DNA from: Enterobacter oligotrophicus
GTDB taxonomy: Bacteria; Pseudomonadota; Gammaproteobacteria; Enterobacterales; Enterobacteriaceae
Direction of reading: 5' to 3'
Assembly: GCF_009176645.1 (NCBI RefSeq)
Contig: NZ_AP019007.1
Coordinates: 4,154,001 to 4,218,000, forward strand
DNA: 64,000 nt
Positions 40,870 through 51,144 of this stretch are shown piece after piece; the stretch's first letter is position 1; each line of letters starts with the position of its first letter. The translations under genes and the position numbers were made by a program. The notes beneath the pieces were generated by a model. The model searched no databases and was not told the origin of the DNA. It worked only from the letters and a program-made list of their open reading frames with translations.

Positions 40870-41040
40870 AGATCCCCACGTCCTGGGTTCAGCACTGTAC
40901 ACCGTATCCTTTTCAGGAAGTTATACTGACAAAGCCTTGATTCGACAGTGCCTGTTTTACCCTGTGCCGGTTCTCTCGAACCCACCAGAGCGATAACGTG
41001 TATTTGTACAGGAGCCTCGCCATAACGAGATCGTTGTAAA
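40870..41040 (-). ncRNA. M-box (ykoK-type) Mg2+ riboswitch-like leader of mgtE
   Basis: Read on the minus strand, the leader has the conserved 5' block TTATGGCGAGGCTCCTGTAC (M-box core GGTGAGGCTCCTGTA) and the conserved 3' block GTGTACAGTGCTGAACCCAG (M-box core ATACAGTGCTAAA), which pair through CTGTACA/TGTACAG as the long closing helix. About 100 nt of stem-loop sequence lie between. A TATTAT -10 candidate at 41049-41054 places the transcript start near 41040. The 64 nt between aptamer and ATG contain ATCTCT/AGAGAT followed by TTTTATTATT, a possible terminator-type expression platform. In M-boxes, Mg2+ binding turns the gene off. Called from remembered consensus. Confidence 0.72.
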
Positions 41041-41191
41041 CGAGGGGGATAATACGCTTATTTTTTCCTGCTGCTTTGAAATTTAAATAATGTTTAAGAA
41101 ATGTTTAGGTGATTATTTCTGTTAACACGTTGAGGGTTTATTTAAGGTTATTAACTTTAAATGGAGGATTAAATAACGCGGAGGCGGGGAG

Positions 41192-41695
41192 ATGGCATGG
41201 TTAGATAATTTACTTAATCATTTTGCGCTTTATCCAGCTCATCTGTTCGCGTTGTTATTTGCAATGGCACTGGGTAAATCGACGGTGATTATCTCCTCTG
41301 TGCTTCCGCCCGCGTCGGTCATGTTGCTGGCGGGAATAACCGTCAGCCAGCCGGGTTTACATCCGGGTCTCGCATGGCTCGCTGTTGTGATGGGGGCAAC
41401 GGCGGGCTCGTTGCTGAATTACCATACAGGACAATGCATGGGCGATACGCGCTGGGTCACGCGCTTCACCTCAAAACATGCTGATAAATTTTTGCGTGTA
41501 CAGCATCAGCTACAGAAAAACGGCGTGCTGGTCCTGTTTACCTCCCGTTTTCTGGCGGTGTTGCGTTATATCGTGCCGCTGGCGGCGGGTATGCTCAGGC
41601 TCAGCGTGGTGAAGGTCTATCTTATCAGCCTGGTTTCGGCCTCCGTATGGGCGGCGCTGTATGTGGGCGCGGCCATTGGCATCACGCTTTTCTGA
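41192..41695 (+). CDS. DedA-family membrane protein
   Basis: Small inner-membrane protein of the DedA/SNARE-associated family (members act as lipid scramblase-like transporters or support the proton gradient). It has 167 residues, shorter than typical (~200); hydrophobic segments at about 10-30, 40-75 and 110-165, and the DedA-type motif FTSRFLAVLRYIVPLAAGML. GGAGGCGGGGAG precedes the ATG. Divergent from mgtE, sharing the 385-bp intergenic region. Confidence 0.85.
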   Translation: MAWLDNLLNHFALYPAHLFALLFAMALGKSTVIISSVLPPASVMLLAGITVSQPGLHPGLAWLAVVMGATAGSLLNYHTGQCMGDTRWVTRFTSKHADKFLRVQHQLQKNGVLVLFTSRFLAVLRYIVPLAAGMLRLSVVKVYLISLVSASVWAALYVGAAIGITLF

Positions 41696-41809
41696 ACCCT
41701 GAACGCCCTTTCTGCCCGCGTAATTATCAGTTTGAGAAATGCTTCCGGGAAAATTGTCATCAATCTGTCACACTTGATCCGACCTTTAAAACCGAGTGAG
41801 GAATTAGGG

Positions 41810-43051
41810 ATGAGAAAAGCACTACTCGCGATTGCCGTGGCAGGTTCAGTTTCAGTGACGTTTGGTGCCCAGGCGCAAGAGACGCCGGACGGGTATCAGC
41901 TGGAACAAGTTTTAATCATGAGTCGCCATAACCTGCGTGCGCCGCTCGCCAATAACGGCAGCGTGCTGGAGCAGTCCACGCCAGAAAAGTGGCCGGAATG
42001 GGATGTACCGGGTGGTCAACTGACGACCAAAGGCGGTGTGCTCGAAGTCTATATGGGCCACTATATGCGTGAGTGGCTGGCAAAACAGGGCATGGTCACC
42101 ACGGGCGAGTGTCCGCCAGCGGATACCGTTTATGCCTACGCCAACAGTCTGCAGCGCACCGTAGCGACCGCGCAATTCTTTATTACCGGGGCGTTTCCGG
42201 GGTGTGATGTTCCGGTGCACCATCAGGAAAAAATGGGCACGATGGACCCGACCTTTAATCCGGTCATCACTGATAACTCGCCTGAATTCCGTGAAAAAGC
42301 ACTGAAAGCAATGGCGGCGGAACGCCAGAAAATGCAGCTTGATGAGAGCTACAAGCTGCTGGAGCAGATGACAAATTACGCGGAATCACCGTCCTGCAAA
42401 GAGAAAAAAGTCTGCTCGCTGACCGGGGAGAAAGATACGTTCAGTGCAGAATACGAAAAAGAGCCCGGCGTTTCCGGGCCGCTTAAGGTCGGTAATTCCC
42501 TGGTCGATGCCTTTACGCTGCAGTATTACGAAGGCTTCCCGCTTGATCAGGTTGCCTGGGGCGATATCAAAACTGACCAGCAGTGGCGGGTACTGTCGAA
42601 GCTGAAAAACGGTTATCAGGACTCGCTGTTTACCTCTACGGAAGTTGCGCAGAACGTTGCTAAACCGCTGGTTAAGTACATCGACAAAGCCCTGGTGACT
42701 GAACAGGCGAAAGCACCGAAAATCACGCTGCTGGTGGGGCATGACTCCAACATCGCTTCGCTGCTGACGGCGCTTGATTTTAAACCCTATCAGTTGCATG
42801 ACCAGCAGGAGCGGACCCCCATTGGCGGCAAGATTGTGTTCCAGCGCTGGCATGATAAGGGCGCGAATCGTGAACTGATGAAGATTGAGTATGTTTATCA
42901 AAGCTCAGAACAGCTGCGAAATGCCAGCGCACTGTCGCTGCAGTCTCCGGCGCAGCGCGTAACGCTGGAGCTGAAAGGCTGTCCGGTGGATGCCAACGGC
43001 TTCTGTCCGATCGATAAATTTAATGCGGTAATGAACGACGCGGCGAAATAG
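41810..43051 (+). CDS. agp: Periplasmic glucose-1-phosphatase
   Basis: Histidine acid phosphatase that releases glucose from glucose-1-phosphate in the periplasm, letting it serve as a carbon source; it also has phytase-like activity. The ATG at 41810 gives 413 residues with signal peptide [20 protein letters not shown] (cleaved near AQA). Catalytic motif RHNLRAP at 39-45 (nucleophile His40) and the proton-donor HD at 311-312 in LLVGHDSN. A perfect GC stem (43058-43079) follows but lacks a T-run. Converges on yccJ. Confidence 0.97.
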   Translation: MRKALLAIAVAGSVSVTFGAQAQETPDGYQLEQVLIMSRHNLRAPLANNGSVLEQSTPEKWPEWDVPGGQLTTKGGVLEVYMGHYMREWLAKQGMVTTGECPPADTVYAYANSLQRTVATAQFFITGAFPGCDVPVHHQEKMGTMDPTFNPVITDNSPEFREKALKAMAAERQKMQLDESYKLLEQMTNYAESPSCKEKKVCSLTGEKDTFSAEYEKEPGVSGPLKVGNSLVDAFTLQYYEGFPLDQVAWGDIKTDQQWRVLSKLKNGYQDSLFTSTEVAQNVAKPLVKYIDKALVTEQAKAPKITLLVGHDSNIASLLTALDFKPYQLHDQQERTPIGGKIVFQRWHDKGANRELMKIEYVYQSSEQLRNASALSLQSPAQRVTLELKGCPVDANGFCPIDKFNAVMNDAAK

Positions 43052-43085
43052 CAAGACAACCCCCCGCAGCGGCGGGGGGAAACGT

Positions 43086-43313
43086 TCAGACGTTTTTACG
43101 TTCGATGGTTTGCTCACCCCAGAAGAGCGAATCTTTGTCCGTTTTCCCGAAGGCGCGCTCCAGAACTTCATCGCTGCCTTCTTCCCAAATCTGCTCTGCC
43201 AGTTTTTCATCGTATTTTGCGACTTCAAAGATGGCTTCGGCAATCTCCGGCGAGGTATTACGTAAACTTGCCCATTCGCCCACGCGGTGAGCTTTGGATT
43301 CTTGAGTTGGCAT
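43086..43313 (-). CDS. yccJ: Conserved protein YccJ
   Basis: Protein of unknown function, 75 residues, acidic and soluble, with no signal peptide. It begins [19 protein letters not shown] and is conserved next to wrbA throughout the enteric group. It starts 18 bp downstream of the wrbA stop, so wrbA-yccJ are one transcript; the E. coli pair is RpoS-associated. Confidence 0.94.
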   Translation of the reverse strand: MPTQESKAHRVGEWASLRNTSPEIAEAIFEVAKYDEKLAEQIWEEGSDEVLERAFGKTDKDSLFWGEQTIERKNV

Positions 43314-43331
43314 GCTTGTCCTCCTGTTGGG

Positions 43332-44319
<988 letters not shown>

Positions 44320-44490
44320 ATGGCAAACCATCGTGGTGGTTCAGGTAATTTCGCTGAAGACCGTGAAAGAGCATCAGAAGCAGGTCGTAAAGGTGGTCAG
44401 AGCAGCGGGGGCAACTTCAAAAATGACCCTCAGCGCGCATCTGAAGCTGGCAAAAAAGGGGGTAAAAACAGCCACGGCAGCAGCAAGTAA
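44320..44490 (+). CDS. ymdF: KGG-repeat stress protein YmdF
   Basis: Protein of 56 residues made of two KGG motifs: RERASEAGRKGGQSSGGNF followed by PQRASEAGKKGGKNS. The family (YciG, YmdF, GsiB-like) is general-stress induced; E. coli members affect motility and stationary-phase traits. CTGGAGG precedes the ATG and a terminator follows. The gene is in its E. coli neighbourhood next to wrbA. Confidence 0.95.
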   Translation: MANHRGGSGNFAEDRERASEAGRKGGQSSGGNFKNDPQRASEAGKKGGKNSHGSSK

Positions 44491-44510
44491 TACGCCGGGT
44501 TGATCCTCTG

Positions 44511-44537
44511 CCGCCGGGTTTCCCGGCGGTTTTTTTA
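44511..44537 (+). terminator. Terminator of ymdF
   Basis: CCGCCGGG-ttt-CCCGGCGG followed by seven T residues. Confidence 0.88.
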
Positions 44538-44606
44538 TTTCTGCAACATTGAACTGTAACCAAAGGCATCGCACACTACAGAATCGATGATTATTGCTGG
44601 TGCCTC

Positions 44607-45512
44607 ATGTCTGCTTCACGTTTCAAATTCTCCGTTAAACCTCAGGAAGCCATCCTCATTCTCATCACCATGTTCTGGGGTGGAACATTCCTTGCCGTCC
44701 AGTATGCCGTCACCCTGAGCGATCCGTTCTTTTTTGTCGGCCTGCGGTTTGCAACGGCGGCGATTGCCGTGGCGTTGATCTCGTTAAAAACCCTGCGTGG
44801 GCTGACTCTCAAAGAGCTAAAGGCCGGAGTGGCGATCGGTATCGCCATTGCGATGGGCTACAGCCTGCAGACGTGGGGGTTGCAGACCATCTCCAGCAGT
44901 AAATCCGCTTTTATTACCGCCATGTATGTCCCGCTGGTGCCGTTACTGCAATGGCTGTGTCTGGGGCGACTCCCCGGCCTGATGTCCTGCATCGGGATTG
45001 TGCTGGCGTTTATCGGCCTGATCCTGCTGGCGGGGCCAGAAAACTCGCTGCTGGCACTGGGGCCCGGTGAACTGATCACGCTTATTGGCGCGGTGGCGAT
45101 TGCGGCGGAAATTATCCTGATTAGCGCCTGGGCGGGAAAAGTGGACGTCAGGCGGGTGACGGTGGTGCAACTGGCAACCGCGTCGCTTGTGGCATTTGTC
45201 ACCATGGTTCCGGCAGGAGAGTCTGTTCCGCCAATGTCCACTGGATTACTCGTCGTCGCGCTGGGGCTGGGCATCTTTAGCGCCATTATCCAGGTCACGA
45301 TGAACTGGGCGCAGCGCAGTGTTTCTCCGACGCGCGCCACGGTTATCTACACCGGTGAACCGGTCTGGGCGGGTGTGTTCGGACGGCTCGCCGGGGAGCG
45401 TCTGCCGTGGCTGGCAATAGTGGGCGCAGCGTTTATCGTCGCTGGCGTGCTGGTGAGCGAGCTAAAGCTCAGAAAGCGCCGGAGCGAGGCGGGGGATCTG
45501 ACGGTTGAGTAA
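44607..45512 (+). CDS. EamA/DMT-family transporter
   Basis: Inner-membrane drug/metabolite-superfamily exporter with 301 residues and ten predicted helices in two EamA halves (about 15-140 and 155-290; the second ends with GEPVWAGVFGRLAGERLPWL). Substrate unknown. It occupies the place where E. coli has rutABCDEFG, between ymdF and rutR, and runs in the same direction as rutR with 44 bp between them. No RutR-type palindrome (TTGACCA-type) was found upstream, so a link with pyrimidine or uracil transport is only positional. Confidence 0.85.
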   Translation: MSASRFKFSVKPQEAILILITMFWGGTFLAVQYAVTLSDPFFFVGLRFATAAIAVALISLKTLRGLTLKELKAGVAIGIAIAMGYSLQTWGLQTISSSKSAFITAMYVPLVPLLQWLCLGRLPGLMSCIGIVLAFIGLILLAGPENSLLALGPGELITLIGAVAIAAEIILISAWAGKVDVRRVTVVQLATASLVAFVTMVPAGESVPPMSTGLLVVALGLGIFSAIIQVTMNWAQRSVSPTRATVIYTGEPVWAGVFGRLAGERLPWLAIVGAAFIVAGVLVSELKLRKRRSEAGDLTVE

Positions 45513-45556
45513 AGCCAACCCATGGATTCATTTTAAGAAAAACAAGGAGAGCGAAA

Positions 45557-46195
45557 ATGACTCAGGCGGCAGTGAAAAGACCCGGTAAACGTTCGCAGGC
45601 GGTGAGCGCCAAGAAGCAGGCGATATTCAGCGCGGCGCTGGATACGTTTTCGCAGTTTGGCATTCACGGCACGCGCCTTGAACAGGTGGCCGAGCAGGCC
45701 GGGGTGTCTAAAACCAATCTGCTCTACTACTACCCGTCGAAAGAGGCGCTGTATGTGGCGGTGATGCAGCAGATCCTCGATATCTGGCTGGCCCCGCTAA
45801 AAGCCTTTCGTCAGGAACTGGCTCCGCTGGTGGCGATTAAAGAGTACATCCGCCTGAAGCTGGAGGTCTCCCGCGACTACCCGCAGGCGTCACGGTTATT
45901 CTGCCTGGAAATGCTGCAGGGGGCACCGCTGCTGCAGGCTGAACTGACAGGGGATTTAAAACAGCTGGTGGACGATAAATCCGCGATCATCGCTGGATGG
46001 GTTGCCAGCGGGAAGCTGGCACCCGTTGAGCCGCATCATCTGATCTTTATGATTTGGGCCTCCACCCAGCATTACGCTGACTTTGCGGCCCAGGTTGAAG
46101 CGGTGACCGGCAAAACGCTGCAGGATGAGGCGTTTTTCCAGAGCACGCTGGAAAACGTGCAGCGAATGATTATCGAAGGGGTCCGCGTGCGTTAG
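45557..46195 (+). CDS. rutR: TetR-family regulator RutR
   Basis: Uracil/thymine-responsive regulator of pyrimidine degradation, purine/pyrimidine balance and glutamine supply in E. coli. It has 212 residues with near-identical segments to E. coli RutR: N-terminal HTH about 20-65 (FGIHGTRLEQVAEQAGVSKTNL) is split here only by small changes, and the ligand domain retains YPQASRLFCLEMLQGAPLL and FMIWASTQHYADFAAQVEAV. AAGGAG precedes the ATG. The rut operon it normally represses is not present in this window. Confidence 0.94.
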   Translation: MTQAAVKRPGKRSQAVSAKKQAIFSAALDTFSQFGIHGTRLEQVAEQAGVSKTNLLYYYPSKEALYVAVMQQILDIWLAPLKAFRQELAPLVAIKEYIRLKLEVSRDYPQASRLFCLEMLQGAPLLQAELTGDLKQLVDDKSAIIAGWVASGKLAPVEPHHLIFMIWASTQHYADFAAQVEAVTGKTLQDEAFFQSTLENVQRMIIEGVRVR

Positions 46196-46198
46196 TTC

Positions 46199-46280
46199 CC
46201 CTCACCCTAACCCTCTTCCCAAAGGGGAGATGTGCTGTCTTTTCTCCCTCGCCCCTATGGGGAGAGGGCCGGGGTGAGGG
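46199..46280. repeat. Long imperfect inverted repeat of CCCTCACCC/CCCTCTCCC type
   Basis: The left arm reads CCCCTCACCCTAACCCTCTT and the right arm, on the other strand, CCCCTCACCCCGGCCCTCTC, about 80 bp apart end to end. Each arm also has its own small hairpin (CCCAAAGGGG and CCCCTATGGGG). It is a mobile-like intergenic palindrome also represented at 3565-3585, and its right arm encodes the last residues of the adjacent LprI-like protein. Confidence 0.75.
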
Positions 46281-46656
46281 GACAGCTTAAATCGCCTTCT
46301 TCACACTGCATCAGCGAGGCCAGAAACGCTTCGCGCTCGACGGTTTTCTCCGCCAGGCACTGGTTAATAATCATTGGCTGAACGCTGCCACCTTCCGTAC
46401 CCGAGCCGATAAAGGCGCAGTCCGCATCGCGCAGGCCGATCCACGCCTGCTGCGCTTTTTTCAGCAGGTCGCGCTGGGGGGCAGCCGCGCGTTTAATGGC
46501 GGCCTGATACGTCTGGTTGAGCTTCTTGTCGGCGGCCTGGTACTGCTCAGCGCTACAGGTATTCAGTTCAAGCTGGGTAGTGGCGTTGTCGCACTCGTTG
46601 GCCAGCGCGCTGGCGCTCAGGAGCAGTGCTGCACCTGCAATCAAATATCGTTTCAT
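46255..46656 (-). CDS. Periplasmic LprI-like protein (DUF1311)
   Basis: Small secreted protein of the DUF1311/lysozyme-inhibitor LprI family, function in this organism unknown. The ATG at 46656 gives 133 residues with signal peptide MKRYLIAGAALLLSASALA, then a four-cysteine domain with CDNATTQLELNTCSAEQYQ and AWIGLRDADCAFIGSGTEGG. The final residues CPLTPALSP are translated from the palindromic repeat at 46199-46280, so the natural C-terminus has been replaced or extended. Divergent neighbours: rutR converges from the left, putA lies behind it. Confidence 0.8.
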   Translation of the reverse strand: MKRYLIAGAALLLSASALANECDNATTQLELNTCSAEQYQAADKKLNQTYQAAIKRAAAPQRDLLKKAQQAWIGLRDADCAFIGSGTEGGSVQPMIINQCLAEKTVEREAFLASLMQCEEGDLSCPLTPALSP

Positions 46657-46676
46657 CGTCCCCTCCATGTAAAAAA

Positions 46677-46748
46677 GCCGGATGCGCTGAGCTTATCCGG
46701 CCTACGGTGACACTGGTAGCCCCGGTAAGCGTAGCGCCTCCGGGGAGA
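46677..46748. repeat. Two REP units (BIME) between the LprI-like gene and putA
   Basis: GCCGGATGCGCTGAGCTTAT with its CCGGC arm (46677-46706) and CCCCGGTAAGCGTAGCGCCT with CCGGGG arm (46717-46748). Confidence 0.75.
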
Positions 46749-46758
46749 GTTTACACGA

Positions 46759-49700
46759 TTAACCGATGGTCATCAGGCTGGCGTTACCGCCCGCCGCCGC
46801 GGTATTGACGCTGAGCGAGCGCTCCACGTACAGACGCTCCAGCAGCAGGTTGGTTTCTCCGCGCGCAAAGCCCTGCACTGAGACAATCGCCCCGCTGCGT
46901 GCCGCAACCTGCTCGCACAGCTCGCGTAACTGGTCGGAATCACCGTGGTAAATGACCGCATCAAACGGCTGGGTGAGCAGGGCATCGGTTTTCGCAAAGT
47001 GGATGCGGGCCGAGACCTCCTTCGGCAGCTGTTTGGCGAGGTCGCGATGCAGCGCATCTTCCGGCCACAGCACTTCACAGCCCGTCGCAGCGGCGGCGGC
47101 CAGTTGAACCAGTGCGTCCTGCTCGTTATCCGCCACGCACAGCACGCGCTCGCGCGGCATCAGCGTCCAGGTGTTGCGCTCGCCGGTTGGACCCGGCAGC
47201 AGACGCTGCGTACCCGACTGCGCCAGCTCACCATACTGCTGCGCGACAGCACGCAGCTCAGGGCGTTTCTCTGCCCACGCGATGAGCGCGTCCAGCGGCT
47301 GTGTCAGTACGGATTTCAGTTGCGCATCCACCGGACGTTCCGCATCCTGACGTGCCAGCGTCACGCTCAGCGCATTCTCCGGACGGTTCGCCAGCAGACG
47401 GTACAGATAGAGCGGACCGCCCGCTTTCGGGCCGGTGCCGGACAGACCTTCGCCGCCAAACGGCTGTACGCCTACCACGGCACCGACCATGTTGCGGTTC
47501 ACGTACAGGTTGCCCACTCTGGCACTGCCGGTGACCTGGGCAATGGTTTCGTCGATGCGGGTATGCACGCCGAGCGTCAGGCCATAGCCGGAAGCGTTGA
47601 TCTGCTCAATCAGCTCCTTCAGGTTGTTACGGTTGTAGCGCACCACGTGCAGTACCGGGCCGAAGACCTCTTTTTTCAGTTCATCGAAGCTCGCCAGTTC
47701 AATCAGCGTTGGCGGCACGAAGGTGCCGGTCTGCCACTCGCGGGCATCCTCGCTGTTCTCACGCACCGCCTGGAATACCGGGCGGCCTTTGGCACGCATG
47801 GCCTGAATGTGGTTTTCAATATTGGCTTTGGCTTCCGCGTCGATCACCGGCCCGATATCAGTGGTGAGACGGCCCGGATTGCCCATGCGGCATTCGGCCA
47901 TTGCCCCGCGCAGCATCTTCAGCGTGTGGTCGGCCACGTCGTCCTGCAGACACAGCACGCGCAGAGCCGAACAACGTTGACCGGCGCTGTCGAAGGCGGA
48001 GGCCAGCACGTCAACCACCACCTGCTCGGTCAGCGCGGAGGAGTCAACGATCATGGCGTTCAAGCCGCCAGTTTCGGCCACCAGCGGCGTCGGGCGTCCC
48101 TGCGCGTCCAGACGCGTCGCAATATTGCGTTGCAGCAGCGTCGCCACTTCGGTGGAGCCGGTAAACATCACGCCGCGCACGCGGTTATCAGAAGTCAGTT
48201 TCGCGCCGACCGTCTCACCACGCCCCGGCAACAGCTGGACCACGCCCGCTGGTACGCCTGCTTCAAGAAGAATGTTAATGCCCTGCGCGGCAATCAGCGG
48301 CGTTTGCTCTGCCGGTTTCGCCAGCACGCTGTTGCCTGCGGCAAGGGCGGCGGCAATCTGGCCGGTGAAGATCGCCAGCGGGAAGTTCCACGGGCTGATA
48401 CACACCACCGGGCCGAGCGGACGGTGCGTTTCGTTATCGAAATCATCACGCACCTGGCATGCGTAGTAGTGCAGGAAGTCGACGGCTTCACGCACTTCGG
48501 CGATGGCGTTGCTGAAGGTTTTCCCCGCTTCGCGTACCAGAATCCCGATGAGCGACTGCATCTGATCTTCCATCAGCACCGCCGCGCGTTCCAGAATGGC
48601 GGCACGCTCCTGCGGCGGCGTGGCGAACCAGATTGGTGCGTTGTTCACCGCGCTGTCCAGCGCCTGATCGACTTCCGCTTCGGTCGCTTCACGCACGTAG
48701 CCGACAATATCTTTCGGCTCGGCCGGGTTGATCACCGGCTGCATGTCGCCGTCCTCGACAGACTGCTCAAGGATCGGTTTGGCCTGCCATTTCTGCAGCG
48801 CGCTGTTGAGCAGGGCAGAAGAGAGGGATGCCAGACGGTGTTCGTTGGCGAGATCCAGGCCCGCCGAGTTGACGCGGCCTGCGCCATACAGTTCGCGCGG
48901 CAGGGCAATCTTCGGATGCGGCAGACCAATCTGGCCTTCCTGCGCGGCCATCTTCTCTACGGCCTGCACCGGATCGGCTACCAGCTCGTCCAGCGGCAGC
49001 GTGGTATCGGCGATGCGGTTAACGAAAGACGTGTTGGCCCCGTTCTCCAGCAGGCGACGCACCAGGTAGGCCAGCAGGGTTTCGTGCGTTCCTACAGGAG
49101 CATAAATACGGCACGGACGGTTCAGCTTGCCGTCCGCCACTTTTCCGGTGACCTGCTCGTACAGCGGTTCACCCATACCATGCAGGCACTGGAACTCGTA
49201 CTGGCCGGGATAGTAGTTTTGTCCGGCCAGGCTGTAAATCGCCGCCAGCGTATGGGCGTTGTGGGTGGCGAACTGTGGGTAGATCAGGTTCGGCACGCCG
49301 AGCAGCTTTTTCGCACAGGCGAGGTAAGAGACATCGGTGTAGACCTTGCGGGTATAGACCGGATAGCCTTCCAGACCTTCCATCTGCGCGCGTTTGATTT
49401 CGCTGTCCCAGTACGCACCTTTCACCAGACGGATCATCAGGCGGCGGCGACTGCGGCTTGCCAGGTCAATCAGGTAATCAATGACGAACGGGCAACGCTT
49501 CTGGTATGCCTGGATAACGAAACCAATGCCGTTCCAGCCTGCCAGCTCCGGCTCGAAGCACAGTTTTTCCAGCAGATCGAGGGAGATCTCCAGACGGTCT
49601 GCTTCTTCAGCATCGATGTTGATGCCAATGTCATACTGGCGCGCCAGCAGCGTCAGGGATTTCAGGCGTGGGTACAGTTCTTCCATCACGCGGTCGTACT

Positions 49701-50721
49701 GCGCGCGGCTGTAACGTGGATGCAGCGCGGATAATTTAATCGAGATGCCAGGGCCTTCATAAATACCGCGGCCGTTAGAGGCTTTACCGATGGCGTGGAT
49801 CGCCTGCTGGTAGGAGACCATATACGCCTGAGCGTCGGCAGCAGTGAGCGCCGCTTCACCCAGCATGTCGTAGGAGTAGCGGAAACCTTTATCTTCCAGC
49901 TTGCGGGCGTTGGCCAGCGCTTCGGCAATGGTCTCGCCGGTCACAAATTGTTCACCCATCAGGCGCATCGCCATGTCCACGCCTTTGCGGATCAGCGGTT
50001 CGCCGCTCTTACCGATAATGCGGTTCAGGGAGCGGGAGAGGTTGGCTTCGTTGTGGGTGGAAACCAGCCTGCCGGTAAACAGCAGACCCCAGGTGGCGGC
50101 GTTCACGAACAGCGACGGGCTGCGGCCAATATGTGACTGCCAGTTGCCGTTGCTGATTTTGTCGCGGATCAGCGCGTCGCGGGTCGCTTTATCCGGAATA
50201 CGCAGCAGCGCTTCCGCCAGGCACATCAGCGCCACGCCTTCCTGAGAGGAGAGGGAGAACTCCTGCAGCAGCCCCTGAACCATCCCGGCGCGGCCGGTGG
50301 CGGTTTTCTGATTACGCAGTTTGTCGGCCAACTGATATGCCAGGCTGTGCGCCTGGGCGGCGATGGCTTCCGGCAGGCGAGCCTGCTCCAGCAGCATCGG
50401 CACAGCGTCGGTTTCGGCGCGGCGGTATGCACCGGTGATGGCGGCGCGGCTAACGGACTGCGGCAGGATCTGCTCGGCGAATTCGAGGAACGGCTGATGA
50501 TTTTCTTCAGCCACGGTTGTGGCCTCTTCGCTTTCATTCGCTGCGCCCGTCAACAGGGCGGGCAGTTCAGGCAGCCCTTCTTCGCTCTCGAGCCTTTCCA
50601 GATAGTTAAAAATGGCCTGCTTAATTAACCAGTGCGGTGTGCGATCGATACGGGTTGCTGCGGTTTTAATCCGTTCGCGGGTCGCGTCATCCAGCTTAAC
50701 CCCCATGGTGGTCATCCCCAT
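46759..50721 (-). CDS. putA: Trifunctional proline utilisation protein PutA
   Basis: Oxidises proline to P5C (FAD proline dehydrogenase) and then to glutamate (NAD+ P5C dehydrogenase), and represses the put genes when proline is absent. It has 1320 residues from ATG 50721, the E. coli length: ribbon-helix-helix operator-binding domain (1-47), proline dehydrogenase barrel (about 260-610), P5C dehydrogenase (about 650-1130) with nucleophile Cys917 in SAGQRCSALRVL and Glu in AETGGLNAM, and a C-terminal domain. An in-frame extension to 50955 crosses the operators and is rejected. Shares its control region with putP. Confidence 0.98.
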   Translation of the reverse strand: MGMTTMGVKLDDATRERIKTAATRIDRTPHWLIKQAIFNYLERLESEEGLPELPALLTGAANESEEATTVAEENHQPFLEFAEQILPQSVSRAAITGAYRRAETDAVPMLLEQARLPEAIAAQAHSLAYQLADKLRNQKTATGRAGMVQGLLQEFSLSSQEGVALMCLAEALLRIPDKATRDALIRDKISNGNWQSHIGRSPSLFVNAATWGLLFTGRLVSTHNEANLSRSLNRIIGKSGEPLIRKGVDMAMRLMGEQFVTGETIAEALANARKLEDKGFRYSYDMLGEAALTAADAQAYMVSYQQAIHAIGKASNGRGIYEGPGISIKLSALHPRYSRAQYDRVMEELYPRLKSLTLLARQYDIGINIDAEEADRLEISLDLLEKLCFEPELAGWNGIGFVIQAYQKRCPFVIDYLIDLASRSRRRLMIRLVKGAYWDSEIKRAQMEGLEGYPVYTRKVYTDVSYLACAKKLLGVPNLIYPQFATHNAHTLAAIYSLAGQNYYPGQYEFQCLHGMGEPLYEQVTGKVADGKLNRPCRIYAPVGTHETLLAYLVRRLLENGANTSFVNRIADTTLPLDELVADPVQAVEKMAAQEGQIGLPHPKIALPRELYGAGRVNSAGLDLANEHRLASLSSALLNSALQKWQAKPILEQSVEDGDMQPVINPAEPKDIVGYVREATEAEVDQALDSAVNNAPIWFATPPQERAAILERAAVLMEDQMQSLIGILVREAGKTFSNAIAEVREAVDFLHYYACQVRDDFDNETHRPLGPVVCISPWNFPLAIFTGQIAAALAAGNSVLAKPAEQTPLIAAQGINILLEAGVPAGVVQLLPGRGETVGAKLTSDNRVRGVMFTGSTEVATLLQRNIATRLDAQGRPTPLVAETGGLNAMIVDSSALTEQVVVDVLASAFDSAGQRCSALRVLCLQDDVADHTLKMLRGAMAECRMGNPGRLTTDIGPVIDAEAKANIENHIQAMRAKGRPVFQAVRENSEDAREWQTGTFVPPTLIELASFDELKKEVFGPVLHVVRYNRNNLKELIEQINASGYGLTLGVHTRIDETIAQVTGSARVGNLYVNRNMVGAVVGVQPFGGEGLSGTGPKAGGPLYLYRLLANRPENALSVTLARQDAERPVDAQLKSVLTQPLDALIAWAEKRPELRAVAQQYGELAQSGTQRLLPGPTGERNTWTLMPRERVLCVADNEQDALVQLAAAAATGCEVLWPEDALHRDLAKQLPKEVSARIHFAKTDALLTQPFDAVIYHGDSDQLRELCEQVAARSGAIVSVQGFARGETNLLLERLYVERSLSVNTAAAGGNASLMTIG

Positions 50722-51144
50722 GCCAAAACTCCTGTTGTGCTTTAATCGTGTTCTGTCGTTAGCGTGAAATATCCACCATGTTGCAACTTTGTGCAACCGT
50801 GTTAAATGTGACCTGGTCTGCAACCCGGAAAATGAATGGATTGTTAACGGTTGGTTAGCCAGGAAAAAGTATGGGCTTCTGCATCTCACACCTGTTTTTA
50901 TGCGGAACTTAACACTTTTTAAAGGTGCAACCCGTAAAAGCGTGAGCGAGTGCAACCTATAGGAAAGACGTATAAAACCAGGGATGAATTTGATGTAAAT
51001 GCAGTGTTAAATCGTTTGTGCGCGGGGACAGCTTACGGCAGGATACGCGCGGCCAACAGAAACACATACACACATCACTACGTTCCGGTGATGACATAAC
51101 AAGGCAACCCGGACGGTTGTCGCTCGACATTTTGGAGAATTTGA
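50722..51144. promoter_or_regulatory. putA-putP control region with PutA operator half-sites
   Basis: This 423-bp divergent region carries at least five copies of the PutA recognition core GTTGCA (either strand): GTTGCAAC at 50780-50787, and TGCAAC at 50792, 50819, 50926 and 50951. PutA represses both genes by binding such sites when membrane-free. CRP and other activators may also bind but I could not define their sites. Confidence 0.85.

Noticed and set aside
43058..43079. Perfect GC palindrome after agp as a Rho-independent terminator
   Set aside because: The stem is strong, but no T-run follows on the plus strand and only a weak one on the minus strand, so I did not list it as a terminator.
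46945..49734. 929-codon open frame on the plus strand opposite putA
   Set aside because: It is the antisense shadow of putA (GC-rich codon structure keeps the opposite frame open). The putA product is full length with all motifs, and the antisense product has no recognisable domain.
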